A DNA stretch of 64,000 nt, from positions 82,273 to 146,272 of the forward strand of contig JAGOQM010000004.1 of NCBI GenBank assembly GCA_017991555.1. The letters are read 5' to 3'. The notes under the pieces were generated by a model that was given only the letters and a program-made list of their open reading frames with translations, had not been told where the DNA came from and ran no database searches. Positions 1 to 9,181 of this stretch are shown here, piece by piece. This DNA is from Neisseriaceae bacterium (lineage in GTDB: Bacteria > Pseudomonadota > Gammaproteobacteria > Burkholderiales > Neisseriaceae). Numbering within the stretch: the first letter of the stretch is position 1; each line of letters opens with the position of its first letter. A program made the position numbers and the translations under genes.

Positions 1-486
1 TTGGCCAAAATTGGCAGCCTGCCGGATTTGTTTGAGCACTTTATGTCTGGCGTCAGCAGCATGATTACCCCGATTGCGATTATTTTTGCCGCCTTTGTGC
101 TGCAAGACGTAAATGATCAGCTGGGCTTGGCACCGTATTTAATCAACAGCGTGAAGCCTTATTTAAGCGCCACCTATTTGCCGGTGATTGCGTTTGTGCT
201 GCTGTCGTTTTTAACCTTCACCACCGGATCTTTTTGGGGTATTTACGCGATTGCGATTCCCATCATCGTGCCGCTGGCGTTGGCTTTAGACGCCAATATG
301 GCCTTAACCTTGGGGGCGGTGGTGTCTGCCGGTGGCTTCGGCAGCCACGCCTGCTTTTTCGGCGACGCCACGGTGCTCGCGTCGCGCAGCTGCGAGATCA
401 CGCCGCTGCAGCATGCCTTAACCCAGTTTCGCTATGTATTAATCAGCGCGGTGCTGGCGGCGGTATTGTTTTGGGTGCTGGCTTAA
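1..486 (+). CDS. Na+/H+ antiporter, NhaC family (3' end only)
   Basis: C-terminal 161 residues of an inner-membrane transporter; the reading frame is already open at base 1, so the start lies outside the window. What remains is mostly hydrophobic, with about four membrane segments. The stretch GGFGSHACFFGDATVLAS resembles the conserved glycine-rich, charged patch near the end of NhaC-type sodium/proton (or malate/lactate) antiporters. The substrate cannot be decided from this fragment. It ends at TAA 484-486 and is followed by a strong terminator, so it is not co-transcribed with grpE. Confidence 0.72.
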   Translation: MAKIGSLPDLFEHFMSGVSSMITPIAIIFAAFVLQDVNDQLGLAPYLINSVKPYLSATYLPVIAFVLLSFLTFTTGSFWGIYAIAIPIIVPLALALDANMALTLGAVVSAGGFGSHACFFGDATVLASRSCEITPLQHALTQFRYVLISAVLAAVLFWVLA

Positions 487-573
487 TGAGGGCTTGATAA
501 AGCAGGGCGTTGCCGCCGTGTGTCCATCGGCGGCACCTCTTTTATCTTAGCGCATGGCGAGGTGCCATCACGC

Positions 574-611
574 AACCCAGGCGACTGAGCGCTCAGTCGC
601 CTGGGTTTTTT
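574..611 (+). terminator. Strong intrinsic terminator after the NhaC-type gene
   Basis: A perfect 17-bp inverted repeat (574-590 with 591-607) runs straight into a T-run at 606-611. The A residues at the left edge mean it could also stop transcription from the other side. Confidence 0.88.
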
Positions 612-705
612 GGTTCAGCGGCCCGGAATAAACCAAGTGCTTAGGCTTGGGCGGCAATATTAAAGGTTTATTTTTGCACCTTTAAGCCTTAATGCGGGTT
701 GGGCT

Positions 706-733
706 CTTGAAATTAGCAGAAGTACCCCTATTT
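706..733 (+). promoter_or_regulatory. Sigma-32 (heat-shock) promoter of grpE
   Basis: CTTGAA at 706-711, a 13-base spacer, then CCCCTATTT at 725-733. This matches the RpoH consensus (CTTGAA, 13-15 bases, CCCCATnT). The same arrangement with the same 13-base spacing stands before dnaK, which supports the call. No CIRCE repeat was seen. Confidence 0.85.
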
Positions 734-786
734 ACAAGTCAACTATTAGGACTAACCTTGTTTATAGAAGTGAAAGAGACCCAGTC

Positions 787-1329
787 ATGAACGAAGAAGA
801 CGTTAAACACAACCAAAACGAAGAAGCGGCCCACGCCGAAAACGAAGCAGAAGTGAACACCGAAGCGGTCAGCATTGAGTCTTTACAGGCGCGCATTGCC
901 GAATTAGAAGCACAGCTACAAGACAGCGTGTTGCGTGGCAAAGCCGATGTGGAAAACATGCGCCGTCGTGGTCAAGATGAGGTTCAGGCAGCCAATAAGT
1001 ACGCCATCGGTAAGTTTGCGGGCGAGCTATTGGCGGTAAAAGACAGTTTAGAAATGGCGTTACAAGACCAAAGTGGTCAGTTTGATGCCTTGAAGTTTGG
1101 CGTGGACTTAACGCTCAAACAGCTAACGGCAGCGTTTGAAAAAGGCCAGATCCAAGAAATCAACCCATTGGGTGAGCCATTGGATCCGCACAAGCATCAA
1201 GCCATGACCACTGAAGAAAGTGATGAAGCCCCGAATACCGTGCTAAAAGTGATGCAAAAAGGGTATATGGTGGCCGACCGTGTATTGCGCCCAGCCCTAG
1301 TGGTGGTGGCTAAGGCCAAAGAGGCTTAA
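787..1329 (+). CDS. grpE: Nucleotide exchange factor GrpE
   Basis: 180-residue cytoplasmic co-chaperone that releases ADP from DnaK so that substrate can leave. The N-terminus is acidic and Gln/Asn-rich. It is followed by a long helix with coiled-coil spacing, starting around residue 40 and including DVENMRRR, then the C-terminal beta domain ending in VLRPALVVVAKA, typical of GrpE. The ATG at 787 lies about 55 bases downstream of the heat-shock promoter. It precedes dnaK and dnaJ in the standard order, but dnaK has its own sigma-32 promoter. Confidence 0.96.
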   Translation: MNEEDVKHNQNEEAAHAENEAEVNTEAVSIESLQARIAELEAQLQDSVLRGKADVENMRRRGQDEVQAANKYAIGKFAGELLAVKDSLEMALQDQSGQFDALKFGVDLTLKQLTAAFEKGQIQEINPLGEPLDPHKHQAMTTEESDEAPNTVLKVMQKGYMVADRVLRPALVVVAKAKEA

Positions 1330-1352
1330 GAAATAAAAAATGCGGGTGAGGA

Positions 1353-1380
1353 CTTGAAATAACCAAAAACCCCCTTATTT
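1353..1380 (+). promoter_or_regulatory. Sigma-32 (heat-shock) promoter of dnaK
   Basis: CTTGAA at 1353-1358, a 13-base spacer, then CCCTTATTT at 1372-1380. Both elements and the spacing match the promoter before grpE, so grpE and dnaK appear to be induced in parallel by RpoH. Confidence 0.83.
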
Positions 1381-1438
1381 GATAGACATGATTGAAGGCG
1401 CTGGCCTCATACAAGAATTTGAATTAGGAGCATAACAA

Positions 1439-3370
1439 ATGGCAAAAGTAATCGGTATTGACTTAGGGACAACTAACTCATGTTTGGCCGTATTTGACGG
1501 CAGCACCTCTAAAGTAATTGAGAACGCTGAAGGCGCGCGTACCACCCCTTCCGTAATCGCTTACCTAGACGGTGATGAAATTTTGGTGGGTGCGCCGGCA
1601 AAACGCCAGGCGGTCACCAACCCTAAAAACACTATTTACGCTTCAAAACGTTTGATTGGTCGTCGTTTTGAAGACAAAGAAGTACAAAAAGACATCGACT
1701 TGATGCCTTTTGACATCATTAAAGCCGGCAACGGCGACGCTTGGATTAAAGCCAAAGACCAAGAGTTGGCACCGCCACAAATTGCGGCTGAAATCTTGCG
1801 TAAAATGAAGCAAGCGGCTGAAGACTACTTGGGTGAGCCCGTGACTGAAGCGGTGATTACCGTACCGGCTTACTTTAACGACAGCCAACGTCAAGCCACT
1901 AAAGACGCAGGCCGTATTGCAGGTTTGGAAGTGAAACGCATCATCAACGAACCGACCGCAGCCGCTTTGGCTTTCGGTATGGACAAAGCCGAAAAGGGCG
2001 ACCGTAAAATCGCCGTTTACGACTTGGGTGGTGGTACGTTTGACATTTCCATCATTGAAATTGCCGACGTTGACGGCGACAAACAGTTTGAAGTGTTGGC
2101 CACCAACGGTGACACCTTCTTGGGTGGTGAAGACTTTGACCAACGTTTGATCGACTACATCATTGGTGAGTTCAAGCGTGAACAAGGCATTGATTTGAAA
2201 CAAGACGTGATGGCATTGCAACGCTTGAAAGAAGCGGCAGAAAAAGCCAAGATCGAATTGTCTAGCGGCCAACAAACCGAAATCAACCTGCCGTACATCA
2301 CCATGGACGCAACTGGCCCGAAACACTTGGCATTGAAAATTACCCGTGCCAAATTTGAGAGCCTGGTTGAAGATTTGATTGAACGCTCGATCGAGCCTTG
2401 CCGTGTGGCGATGAAAGACGCGGGTCTGTCAGTGAACGACATCGACGACGTGATCTTGGTGGGTGGTCAAACCCGTATGCCTAAAGTGCAAGATGCGGTG
2501 AAAGACTACTTCGGTAAAGAGCCACGTAAAGACGTGAACCCTGACGAAGCCGTGGCCGTTGGCGCAGCGATTCAAGGTGCCGTGTTGTCTGGCGACCGTA
2601 CCGACGTGTTGCTATTGGACGTGACGCCATTGTCTTTGGGTATTGAAACCATGGGCGGCATCATGACCAAGGTGATTCAGAAGAACACCACCATTCCGAC
2701 CAGCGCCACGCAAGTGTTCTCGACTGCGGAAGACAACCAAAACGCCGTGACCATTCACGTGCTGCAAGGCGAACGTGAAAAAGCGTCTGCCAACAAGAGC
2801 TTGGGTCAGTTTAACCTAAGTGACATTCCACCAGCACCACGTGGCATGCCGCAAATTGAGGTTAAATTCGACATCGACGCCAACGGTATTTTGAACGTGA
2901 CCGCTAAAGACAAGGGCACCAACAAAGAAGCGCACATTACCATTCAAGCGTCTTCAGGTTTGAGCGAAGAAGAAATCGAACGCATGGTAAAAGACGCCGA
3001 ACTGAATGCCGAAGAAGACCGTAAGCTGGCTGAATTGGTACAGGTGCGCAACCAGGCTGAAGGTTTGGTGCACTCGGTGAAAAAATCGATGACCGAATAC
3101 GGTGACAAATTAGACGCAGCTGAAAAAGAAAGCATTGAAGCGGCGATTAAAGAAACCGAAGAAGTCATTGCTGGCGAAGACAAAGAAGCGATCGAAGCCA
3201 AAACCGAAGCATTGGCCACCGTGAGCCAAAAATTGGGCGAAATGATGTACGCTCAAGCACAGGCAGAAGCAGGCGAAGCCGGTGCCGACGCTCAAGGCAG
3301 CAAAGCCGAAGACGCAGACGTGGTGGACGCTGATTTTGAAGAAGTGAAAGACGACAAGAAAAAAGACTAA
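1439..3370 (+). CDS. dnaK: Chaperone protein DnaK (Hsp70)
   Basis: 643-residue ATP-dependent chaperone of full family length. The N-terminal actin-like ATPase has [10 protein letters not shown] near residue 6, the phosphate loop [10 protein letters not shown], and VGGQTRMP near residue 343. The substrate-binding domain follows, then a helical lid and a disordered Ala/Glu-rich tail ending in charged residues ([10 protein letters not shown]), as in other proteobacterial DnaKs. A good Shine-Dalgarno (AGGAG) precedes the ATG. It works with GrpE and DnaJ, encoded on either side. Confidence 0.98.
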   Translation: MAKVIGIDLGTTNSCLAVFDGSTSKVIENAEGARTTPSVIAYLDGDEILVGAPAKRQAVTNPKNTIYASKRLIGRRFEDKEVQKDIDLMPFDIIKAGNGDAWIKAKDQELAPPQIAAEILRKMKQAAEDYLGEPVTEAVITVPAYFNDSQRQATKDAGRIAGLEVKRIINEPTAAALAFGMDKAEKGDRKIAVYDLGGGTFDISIIEIADVDGDKQFEVLATNGDTFLGGEDFDQRLIDYIIGEFKREQGIDLKQDVMALQRLKEAAEKAKIELSSGQQTEINLPYITMDATGPKHLALKITRAKFESLVEDLIERSIEPCRVAMKDAGLSVNDIDDVILVGGQTRMPKVQDAVKDYFGKEPRKDVNPDEAVAVGAAIQGAVLSGDRTDVLLLDVTPLSLGIETMGGIMTKVIQKNTTIPTSATQVFSTAEDNQNAVTIHVLQGEREKASANKSLGQFNLSDIPPAPRGMPQIEVKFDIDANGILNVTAKDKGTNKEAHITIQASSGLSEEEIERMVKDAELNAEEDRKLAELVQVRNQAEGLVHSVKKSMTEYGDKLDAAEKESIEAAIKETEEVIAGEDKEAIEAKTEALATVSQKLGEMMYAQAQAEAGEAGADAQGSKAEDADVVDADFEEVKDDKKKD

Positions 3371-3390
3371 GCGGTCACGGTCTATTCTAG

Positions 3391-3417
3391 AAAAAGAGTG
3401 CCTCGGCACTCTTTTTT
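3391..3417 (+). terminator. Intrinsic terminator after dnaK
   Basis: Twelve-base stem 3391-3402 with 3405-3416 around a 2-base TC loop, followed by T residues to 3417. It separates dnaK from dnaJ, so dnaJ probably depends on read-through or its own promoter. Confidence 0.85.
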
Positions 3418-3514
3418 GTTGGCTGAGCTTATTTTAGGGTGATGGATGGCTTGATATTTATCTGACTGCCCCCATCTCAACATCAACTAAATCATTATTT
3501 AAAAGCAAACCATT

Positions 3515-4654
3515 ATGAGTCAAAGAGATTTTTACGAAGTATTGGGCGTTGCTCGTGGGGCGAGTGAGGCGGACATCAAGAAAGCCTATCGCAAACTGGC
3601 GATGAAATACCACCCAGACCGCAACCCTGATAACAAAGAAGCGGAAGAAAAATTTAAGGAAATTCAAAAAGCCTACGATATTTTGTCGAACGCTGAGAAA
3701 AAAGCCGCCTACGACCAGTATGGTCACGCCGGCGTTGATCCAAACGGCATGGGCGGCGGTGCCGGTGGCTTTGGCGGCTTTAGCGGCGGCGGTGGCAACT
3801 TTGACTTTGGCGACATTTTCAGCCAAATGTTTGGCGGCGCAGCCGGCGGCGGTGGTCGCCAGCAGCAGGATTTCCGCGGCGATGATTTACGCTACGACAT
3901 CGAGATTACTTTAGAAGAAGCGGCCAAAGGCTGTAAAAAGCAAATTCGCATTCCTCGCCATGAAGAGTGTGACCTGTGTCATGGCAGTGGCGCGAAGCCT
4001 GGCACCAAGCCTAAAGTGTGTTCGACCTGTGGCGGTAGCGGCACCGTACACGTGCGCCAAGCGATTTTCCAAATTCAGCAGCCTTGTCCTACCTGTCACG
4101 GCAGCGGTAAAGAAATCGCCGATCCGTGCGTGAAATGTCATGGCGATGGCCTGGTGAAAACCTCGAAAAACATTGAGGTCAACATTCCCGCCGGCGTGGA
4201 CAACGGCAGCCGCATTCGCCTCACCGGCGAAGGCGAAACCGGGCGCAACGGTGCCGCATCGGGTGACTTATACATTGTGACCCACGTGCAAAACCACGAC
4301 GTGTTTGAACGTGACGGCATGGATTTACACTGTGAGTTTCCGATTAGCTTCGTGACCGCAGCCTTAGGCGGCGAGATTGAAGTGCCCACGCTAGACGGCA
4401 TGGCCAAAATGCGCATTCCGGCTGAAACCCAAACCGGTAAAGTGTTCCGCCTGCGCGGCAAGGGCATTAAGTCGGTTCGCTCCAGCAATATGGGTGACCT
4501 ATTCTGCCACGTGGTGATTGAAACGCCGGTGAACCTGACCGACCGTCAAAAAGAATTGTTGACCGAGTTTGACACCATTGCCACCGGGCAAGAGCGTTCG
4601 CAAACCCCGCGTAACCAGTCTTTTATGGATAAGTTGCGTAAGTTCTTTGAATAA
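3515..4654 (+). CDS. dnaJ: Chaperone protein DnaJ (Hsp40)
   Basis: 379-residue type-I J protein that delivers substrates to DnaK and stimulates its ATPase. The J domain occupies residues 1-70 with the essential HPD at 33-35. A Gly/Phe-rich linker runs from about 75 to 125. Four zinc-binding CxxCxGxG repeats follow ([32 protein letters not shown]), then the C-terminal substrate-binding domains. The length is normal and nothing is missing. No sigma-32 promoter as clear as those of grpE and dnaK is visible in the 144 bases upstream. Confidence 0.97.
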   Translation: MSQRDFYEVLGVARGASEADIKKAYRKLAMKYHPDRNPDNKEAEEKFKEIQKAYDILSNAEKKAAYDQYGHAGVDPNGMGGGAGGFGGFSGGGGNFDFGDIFSQMFGGAAGGGGRQQQDFRGDDLRYDIEITLEEAAKGCKKQIRIPRHEECDLCHGSGAKPGTKPKVCSTCGGSGTVHVRQAIFQIQQPCPTCHGSGKEIADPCVKCHGDGLVKTSKNIEVNIPAGVDNGSRIRLTGEGETGRNGAASGDLYIVTHVQNHDVFERDGMDLHCEFPISFVTAALGGEIEVPTLDGMAKMRIPAETQTGKVFRLRGKGIKSVRSSNMGDLFCHVVIETPVNLTDRQKELLTEFDTIATGQERSQTPRNQSFMDKLRKFFE

Positions 4655-4675
4655 CGCCTTGAATCCCGACTGAAG

Positions 4676-4711
4676 ACCCTGCCCGTGGCGATGCCATAGG
4701 CAGGGTTTTTT
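4676..4711 (+). terminator. Intrinsic terminator after dnaJ
   Basis: Stem ACCCTGCC 4676-4683 with GGCAGGGT 4699-4706, with a smaller inner pairing TGGC/GCCA, followed by T residues to 4711. Confidence 0.82.
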
Positions 4712-4769
4712 ATATTTTAAGTGTTTTATGTTTTAATGAAGGTCAGCGTTTAATCATGAAAGGAGCGTC

Positions 4770-5834
4770 ATGTCTTTAGTTCAACCCTTGCCTCAGGGCG
4801 CCTTAGACATTGTGGGCGACGTGCACGGCGAGTATGACGCACTGTTGGCTTTGGTGGCGGCCCTTGGCTACGACCAAGAGGGGTACCATCCTGAAGGCCG
4901 TACTTTGGTGTTTGTCGGCGACCTGTGTGACCGTGGCCCAGACAGCCCCAGGGTGATTGCCTGGGTACGAAAACTGATTGAAGCGGGTCGAGCCTGCATG
5001 GTGTTGGGCAATCACGAGATTAATTTATTGGTGGGTGATGCCAAAGATGGCTCGGCCTGGTTTTTCCCCGAACGGGCGGCTAAGGATGCGGTGAACTATG
5101 CCCCTTATGCCGATTGTACCGCCGCCGAAAAAACCAGCATGCAGGCGTTTTTAGGACAGCAGCCGATTGCGCTAGAGCGCGACGACCTGCGGGTGGTGCA
5201 TGCAGCCTGGCTGCCAGAGCGCATCGCGGTGGCGCGCCAGCTTAAGTTAGGCCATGTGGCAGACGATTATCGGGCCTTGCACCGCGCGGCCAAAGAAACC
5301 TTGGCCACGAATGGGCTATTGGCCCGTTATCGGGCCGAACAGCGGGCGCATGCGGCCGCTTTAGAAGACGAAACCGCGGCGATGCTGATCATGCCAGCGA
5401 CGCAGGATTATGATTTTCATCAGCAGCAGGCCAACCCCCTAAAGGCCTTAACCTCTGGCATCGAAACCTTGGCCGCCGAGCCCTTTTATGCCAGTGGCCG
5501 CTGGCGCTTTACCGCCCGCGACACCTGGTGGCATCGCTATACCGAAGACACGCCAGTGGTGATTGGCCACTATTGGCGGCTATGGGGCGATGCGCGACAA
5601 AACCCCGCCGCCAACGGCCACTTGTTTGCCGACGTGGGGCCGGAAGAGTGGATGGGCGCTCGGCGCAACGTGTTTTGCGTGGATTTCTCAGTGGGCGCGC
5701 GCTGGCGCGACCGCAAGCAGGGCGTCGACGTGGCCCAGACCCGTTTTAAGCTGGCGGCTTTGCGTTGGCCAGAGCGCACCTTGATGTTTGATGATGGCGT
5801 GGCGGTGGCCACGACGGGCTTTAAAGCGCCCTAA
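4770..5834 (+). CDS. Metallophosphoesterase (PPP / ApaH-PrpE-like family)
   Basis: 354-residue cytoplasmic phosphoesterase. The three PPP-family metal-binding motifs are intact in the first 85 residues: GDVHGEYD, GDLCDRGPDS and GNHE. The C-terminal half is longer than in ApaH or PrpE, with a late conserved-looking VIGHYWR that would supply another metal-binding His. The substrate could be a phosphoprotein, a dinucleotide polyphosphate or another phosphoester; the sequence does not decide. The ATG at 4770 follows a good AAAGGAG. It stands alone between two terminator-like hairpins. Confidence 0.85.
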   Translation: MSLVQPLPQGALDIVGDVHGEYDALLALVAALGYDQEGYHPEGRTLVFVGDLCDRGPDSPRVIAWVRKLIEAGRACMVLGNHEINLLVGDAKDGSAWFFPERAAKDAVNYAPYADCTAAEKTSMQAFLGQQPIALERDDLRVVHAAWLPERIAVARQLKLGHVADDYRALHRAAKETLATNGLLARYRAEQRAHAAALEDETAAMLIMPATQDYDFHQQQANPLKALTSGIETLAAEPFYASGRWRFTARDTWWHRYTEDTPVVIGHYWRLWGDARQNPAANGHLFADVGPEEWMGARRNVFCVDFSVGARWRDRKQGVDVAQTRFKLAALRWPERTLMFDDGVAVATTGFKAP

Positions 5835-5841
5835 ACGAAAG

Positions 5842-5862
5842 CAGGTGGGCAGTGCCCACCTG
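5842..5862. terminator. Hairpin between convergent genes
   Basis: Near-perfect 10-bp inverted repeat (5842-5851 with 5853-5862) in the 46-base gap between two converging genes. There is no T-run, so termination activity is uncertain. Confidence 0.45.
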
Positions 5863-5880
5863 GCTATTGAATCGCCTCGA

Positions 5881-6423
5881 TTAATCTAGGCTGTCTTGGT
5901 GGTTGTGCGCCACTTTGACGTAGTGTTCGGCTGAGTAGGGCAAGAAGGCCTTCTCTTCATCGGTGAGGGGGCGAACCTGCTTTACTGGGCTGCCCACGTA
6001 TAAAAAGCCGCTGAGCAGCCGTTTTCGAGGCGGCACCAAACTGCCCGCGCCAATCATGACTAAGTCTTCAATGACGGCATCGTCTAGAATGACGGCATTC
6101 ATCCCGATCAACACGTTGTCGCCCACGGTGCAGCCGTGTAGGGTGGCGTGGTGGCCAATGGTGACGTTTTTGCCGATGATGAGGGGCGAGCCTTCCGGTT
6201 TGGCCTGCGTCTTGTGGCTGACGTGCAGCATGGCAAAGTCTTGCACGTTGCTGCCTTCATCGATGCTGATGTGGTTAACGTCGCCACGAATCACCGCAAA
6301 CGGCCAAACTGAGGTGTTTTTGGCCAGGCTCACCTGCCCAATAATGACGCTGTTGGGGTCAATAAAGGCGCAGTTCTCGAGCTTCGGCGCATGGTTTAAA
6401 TACCGACGGATGTTGTTTTTCAT
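5881..6423 (-). CDS. Gamma-carbonic anhydrase-like protein (YrdA family)
   Basis: 180-residue left-handed beta-helix protein of hexapeptide repeats. Metal-binding residues typical of the family are visible: Arg-Gly-Asp-Val (IRGDVNHI), then HVSH, then GHHATLHGC. The family forms trimers with zinc or iron between subunits; some members hydrate CO2, others have no proven activity. The ATG at 6423 is preferred over the in-frame TTG just upstream because of its spacing to an AGGG. The gene converges with the phosphoesterase and diverges from prlC. Confidence 0.88.
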   Translation of the reverse strand: MKNNIRRYLNHAPKLENCAFIDPNSVIIGQVSLAKNTSVWPFAVIRGDVNHISIDEGSNVQDFAMLHVSHKTQAKPEGSPLIIGKNVTIGHHATLHGCTVGDNVLIGMNAVILDDAVIEDLVMIGAGSLVPPRKRLLSGFLYVGSPVKQVRPLTDEEKAFLPYSAEHYVKVAHNHQDSLD

Positions 6424-6480
6424 CAATTTGCCCTAATCTGTAGCTTTAAGATAATTCACACAAGTATAAAGGATTCGTTC

Positions 6481-8547
6481 ATGAATGATAATGCCTTATT
6501 GAGTTTGGCCGATGAGCCTGATTACCGCAAGATAAACCCTAGCCAAATCGCGCCCGCTTTACAGGCGGTGATGCAGTCGGGGCGTGAGGTGGTGGCCAAC
6601 ATTAAAGCATTGCCTGAGGCTACTTGGGCCAACACCATCGAACCTTTAACCGACATGTTTGAGCGGCTTGAGCGCGTGTGGGGCGTGGTGTCCCACCTTA
6701 ATTCGGTGGTGAACACGCCTGAACTACGCGATGCCTATCAAGCGATGATGCCAGAAGTCACTACATTCTTTACCGAAGTGTCGCAAGATCTGGTGCTGTT
6801 TGAGCGCTTTAAGGCCATTCGCGCCAGCGCCGAATACGAAGGCTTAAGCCCAGCTCAGCAGCGCAAATTAGAAAACAACCTGCGCGATTTCGTGCTGTCG
6901 GGTGCCGATTTGCCCGAAACCGAGCAAAAGCGCTTCGCCGACATCCAAAATGACTTAGCCAAGCTGGGTGCTGACTTTTCTCAAAACGTATTGGACGCCA
7001 CCGACGCCTTTGCCTTGTATTTTGACGACGTAGCGGCCTTGGCCGGTGCGGATGCCCCTGCTGGCGCTCAGAGTGACGAAGAAAAAACCGGCCTGCCAGA
7101 CTACGCCTTGGCCATGTTTGCTGCCGCCGCAGAAGCGGAAGGCAAAAGCGGCTATAAAATCACCCTGCAATTCCCTCATTATTTGGCGGTGATGCAGTAC
7201 GCCCACAACCGCGATTTGCGCGCGCAAATGTATCGGGGCTTTAGTACCCGCGCCAGCGAATTTGGGGCTAAAGAAAACGACAACACCGACATCATCAGCC
7301 AGCGTTTGCGCTTGACCCGTGAGGAAGCGCAGCTGTTAGGCTTTAATGACTATGCCGAGCTGTCCTTGGCCACCAAAATGGCCGACACGCCGGCTCAGGT
7401 GGTTGCGTTCTTGCAAGACCTGGCGCAAAAAGCCAAGCCGTTTGCCCAGAAAGACATGGCTGAGCTGACCCAGTTTGCGCAAGAAACCCTGGGTTTTGGC
7501 GACGATTTACAGGCATGGGACTTAACCTATGCGGGCGAAAAGCTGCGCGAAGCGAAGTTCTCGTTTTCTGAGCAAGAAGTGAAGCAGTATTTCCCCATTA
7601 ATAAAGTATTGAGCGGCCTGTTTGGCTTGATCAATAAGCTGTACGGCATTGATTTTGTCGCCAAAGATGTGCCGGTTTGGCACGACGACGTGCGCTATTT
7701 TGAACTGCATAAGGCTGGCGAAAAAGTGGGCGCGGTGTACATGGACCTGTATGCGCGCGAAGGCAAGCGTGGCGGTGCCTGGATGAACGACTACCGCGGC
7801 CGCCGCAGCATGGCGCAAGGGCTGCAAACGCCCACGGCGTATCTGGTGTGTAACTTCACCCCAGCCGTGGCGGGGCAGGTGGCCCACCTCACCCACGACG
7901 AAATCGTGACCTTATTCCATGAAATGGGCCACGGCCTTCACCACTTGTTGACCCAGGTGGATGAGTTGGGCGTGTCGGGCATCAACGGCGTGGAGTGGGA
8001 TGCGGTTGAACTGCCGAGCCAGTTCATGGAAAACTTTGCCTGGGAGCTGTCGGTGTTGCAAGGCATGTCCGAGCATGAAGACAGCGGTGCTGTGTTGCCT
8101 GAAGCCTTATACAACAAGATGATTGCGGCCAAGAACTTCCAAAGTGGGATGCAAACCGTGCGCCAAATTGAATTTGCCTTGTTTGACATGCGCATTTACC
8201 AAGAAGCCGATGGCGCCGATCGTTGGGCCGAAATTCTGCAAGACGTACGCAGCCAAGTGGCGGTGGTGAACCCACCGGCGTTTAATCGTTTTGCGCAAAG
8301 CTTTAGCCATATTTTTGCCGGTGGTTACGCTGCTGGATATTACAGCTACAAATGGGCAGAAGTATTGTCTTGCGATGCTTATGCGGCTTTTGAAGAAACC
8401 GACGACGTGGCGGCGCTGGGGCAGAAGTTCTGGCAAGAAATTTTGGCCGTGGGCGGTTCGCGTAGCGCCATGGACTCATTTGTGGCCTTTAGGGGGCGTG
8501 CGCCCAGCATTGAGCCATTGCTGCGTTTCAGCGGAATGGCGGCCTAG
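6481..8547 (+). CDS. prlC: Oligopeptidase A (M3 family zinc metallopeptidase)
   Basis: 688-residue cytoplasmic peptidase that degrades short peptides, including cleaved signal peptides. The zinc site HEMGH lies at residues 480-484 (base 7918 onward); the third ligand Glu is expected in the following helix around NGVEWDAVELPSQ. Length and overall layout match PrlC/OpdA. The ATG at 6481 follows AAAGGA. It is probably a single-gene unit, ending just before the tRNA-Lys promoter. Dcp is the closest alternative but usually differs around the active site. Confidence 0.93.
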   Translation: MNDNALLSLADEPDYRKINPSQIAPALQAVMQSGREVVANIKALPEATWANTIEPLTDMFERLERVWGVVSHLNSVVNTPELRDAYQAMMPEVTTFFTEVSQDLVLFERFKAIRASAEYEGLSPAQQRKLENNLRDFVLSGADLPETEQKRFADIQNDLAKLGADFSQNVLDATDAFALYFDDVAALAGADAPAGAQSDEEKTGLPDYALAMFAAAAEAEGKSGYKITLQFPHYLAVMQYAHNRDLRAQMYRGFSTRASEFGAKENDNTDIISQRLRLTREEAQLLGFNDYAELSLATKMADTPAQVVAFLQDLAQKAKPFAQKDMAELTQFAQETLGFGDDLQAWDLTYAGEKLREAKFSFSEQEVKQYFPINKVLSGLFGLINKLYGIDFVAKDVPVWHDDVRYFELHKAGEKVGAVYMDLYAREGKRGGAWMNDYRGRRSMAQGLQTPTAYLVCNFTPAVAGQVAHLTHDEIVTLFHEMGHGLHHLLTQVDELGVSGINGVEWDAVELPSQFMENFAWELSVLQGMSEHEDSGAVLPEALYNKMIAAKNFQSGMQTVRQIEFALFDMRIYQEADGADRWAEILQDVRSQVAVVNPPAFNRFAQSFSHIFAGGYAAGYYSYKWAEVLSCDAYAAFEETDDVAALGQKFWQEILAVGGSRSAMDSFVAFRGRAPSIEPLLRFSGMAA

Positions 8548-8624
8548 TTTTTAAAAAGAGGAAAGTTAATATTTAGATAAAACAAAGTCCTAGAATAAAT
8601 TTTAAAATTATTTATAATTTATGG

Positions 8625-8653
8625 TTGACGCCGAGGCTTAGTTTTATTAATAT
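8625..8653 (+). promoter_or_regulatory. Sigma-70 promoter of tRNA-Lys (first copy)
   Basis: TTGACG at 8625-8630, a 17-base spacer and TAATAT at 8648-8653, placing the start about 7 bases before the mature tRNA. The second tRNA-Lys copy has a similar but not identical promoter. Confidence 0.82.
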
Positions 8654-8666
8654 AGCGTCCTCTTCT

Positions 8667-8742
8667 GGGTCGTTAGCTCAGCTGGTAGAGCAGCGGACTT
8701 TTAATCCGTTGGTCGATGGTTCGAATCCATCACGACCCACCA
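8667..8742 (+). tRNA. tRNA-Lys (anticodon TTT)
   Basis: 76 bases including encoded CCA (8740-8742). The acceptor stem GGGTCGT pairs with ACGACCC, followed by discriminator A. The anticodon loop CTTTTAA carries TTT, and the T arm GGTTCGAATCC is canonical. The gene is identical over all 76 bases to the copy at 20839-20914. Confidence 0.98.
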
Positions 8743-8747
8743 GTTTC

Positions 8748-8777
8748 AAAAAAACCTCGCTTTTGCGAGGTTTTTTT
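8748..8777 (+). terminator. Intrinsic terminator after tRNA-Lys
   Basis: Stem of seven A plus CCTCGC (8748-8760) with GCGAGG plus seven T (8765-8777), loop of four T. Confidence 0.92.
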
Positions 8778-8850
8778 ACGTCTATTGCCGACGCAATCCG
8801 GCCTGGCACCTGCGTTGTCGCCCACGGGTTTTTCTGGTCATTTGAGTCGA

Positions 8851-8944
8851 CGTGGGTCACGACTCACCCGACGACGTCACCGCAGCCTACCCATGCGCTT
8901 TTATGCCTCACATCAGGTTATAACAAAGGCTATGTGGGTCGGGA
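8851..8944. repeat. Intergenic palindromic repeat, copy A (composite)
   Basis: Two parts recur at 27761-27808. CGTGGGTCACGACTCACC (8851-8868) matches 16 of 18 bases of a perfect palindrome there. A 41-base stretch starting TGCCTCAC (8904-8944), containing AACAAAGGC and GTGGGTCG, matches the segment directly before that palindrome. Part of it (GCAGCCTACCCA, then TGCCTCAC) also recurs near 59438-59470. It is non-coding; reading frames crossing it also cross the tRNA. Confidence 0.55.
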
Positions 8945-9025
8945 TTGCCCTAGGCACACCCAAACCGTTAGCGCCTGCCCCTTGGCGTTGACCTTCACGA
9001 ATCCACACGCTCACCGCTCAACGGT

Positions 9026-9075
9026 GGCCACAGTGACTGCTGGCCTGGCCACAATCGGCCAGAGTCACTGTAGCC
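9026..9075. repeat. Long imperfect hairpin in the tRNA-riboswitch gap
   Basis: Arms 9026-9045 and 9057-9075 pair over about 19 bases with one bulge and one mismatch; both contain the AGTCACTGT/ACAGTGACT core. No T-run follows, so it is not a typical terminator. Apart from this hairpin, the composite repeat at 8851-8944 and the riboswitch leader, I see nothing in the 8778-9122 gap. Confidence 0.5.
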
Positions 9076-9122
9076 AATTAGCCCTACTTGTGTCTGGATG
9101 TTAATCTATATAGACGTCTAGA

Positions 9123-9151
9123 TTGACATATGTCTTTATGGATAGTAAAGT
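9123..9151 (+). promoter_or_regulatory. Sigma-70 promoter of the SAM riboswitch leader
   Basis: TTGACA at 9123-9128, an exact 17-base spacer and TAAAGT at 9146-9151. Transcription would start near 9158, just before an 8-bp stem-loop (CTCGGCCA 9159-9166 with TGGCCGAG 9171-9178) that would cap the 5' end of the leader RNA. Confidence 0.82.
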
Positions 9152-9181
9152 GAACTCACTCGGCCACAAATGGCCGAGCTT

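Noticed and set aside
1643-2326. Long minus-strand frames inside dnaK and similar frames inside other genes
   Set aside because: They are shadows of strong coding frames with no motifs of their own.
8625-9104. 159-codon frame crossing tRNA-Lys and its terminator
   Set aside because: It reads through a mature tRNA and a terminator, has no ribosome site and no recognisable domain.
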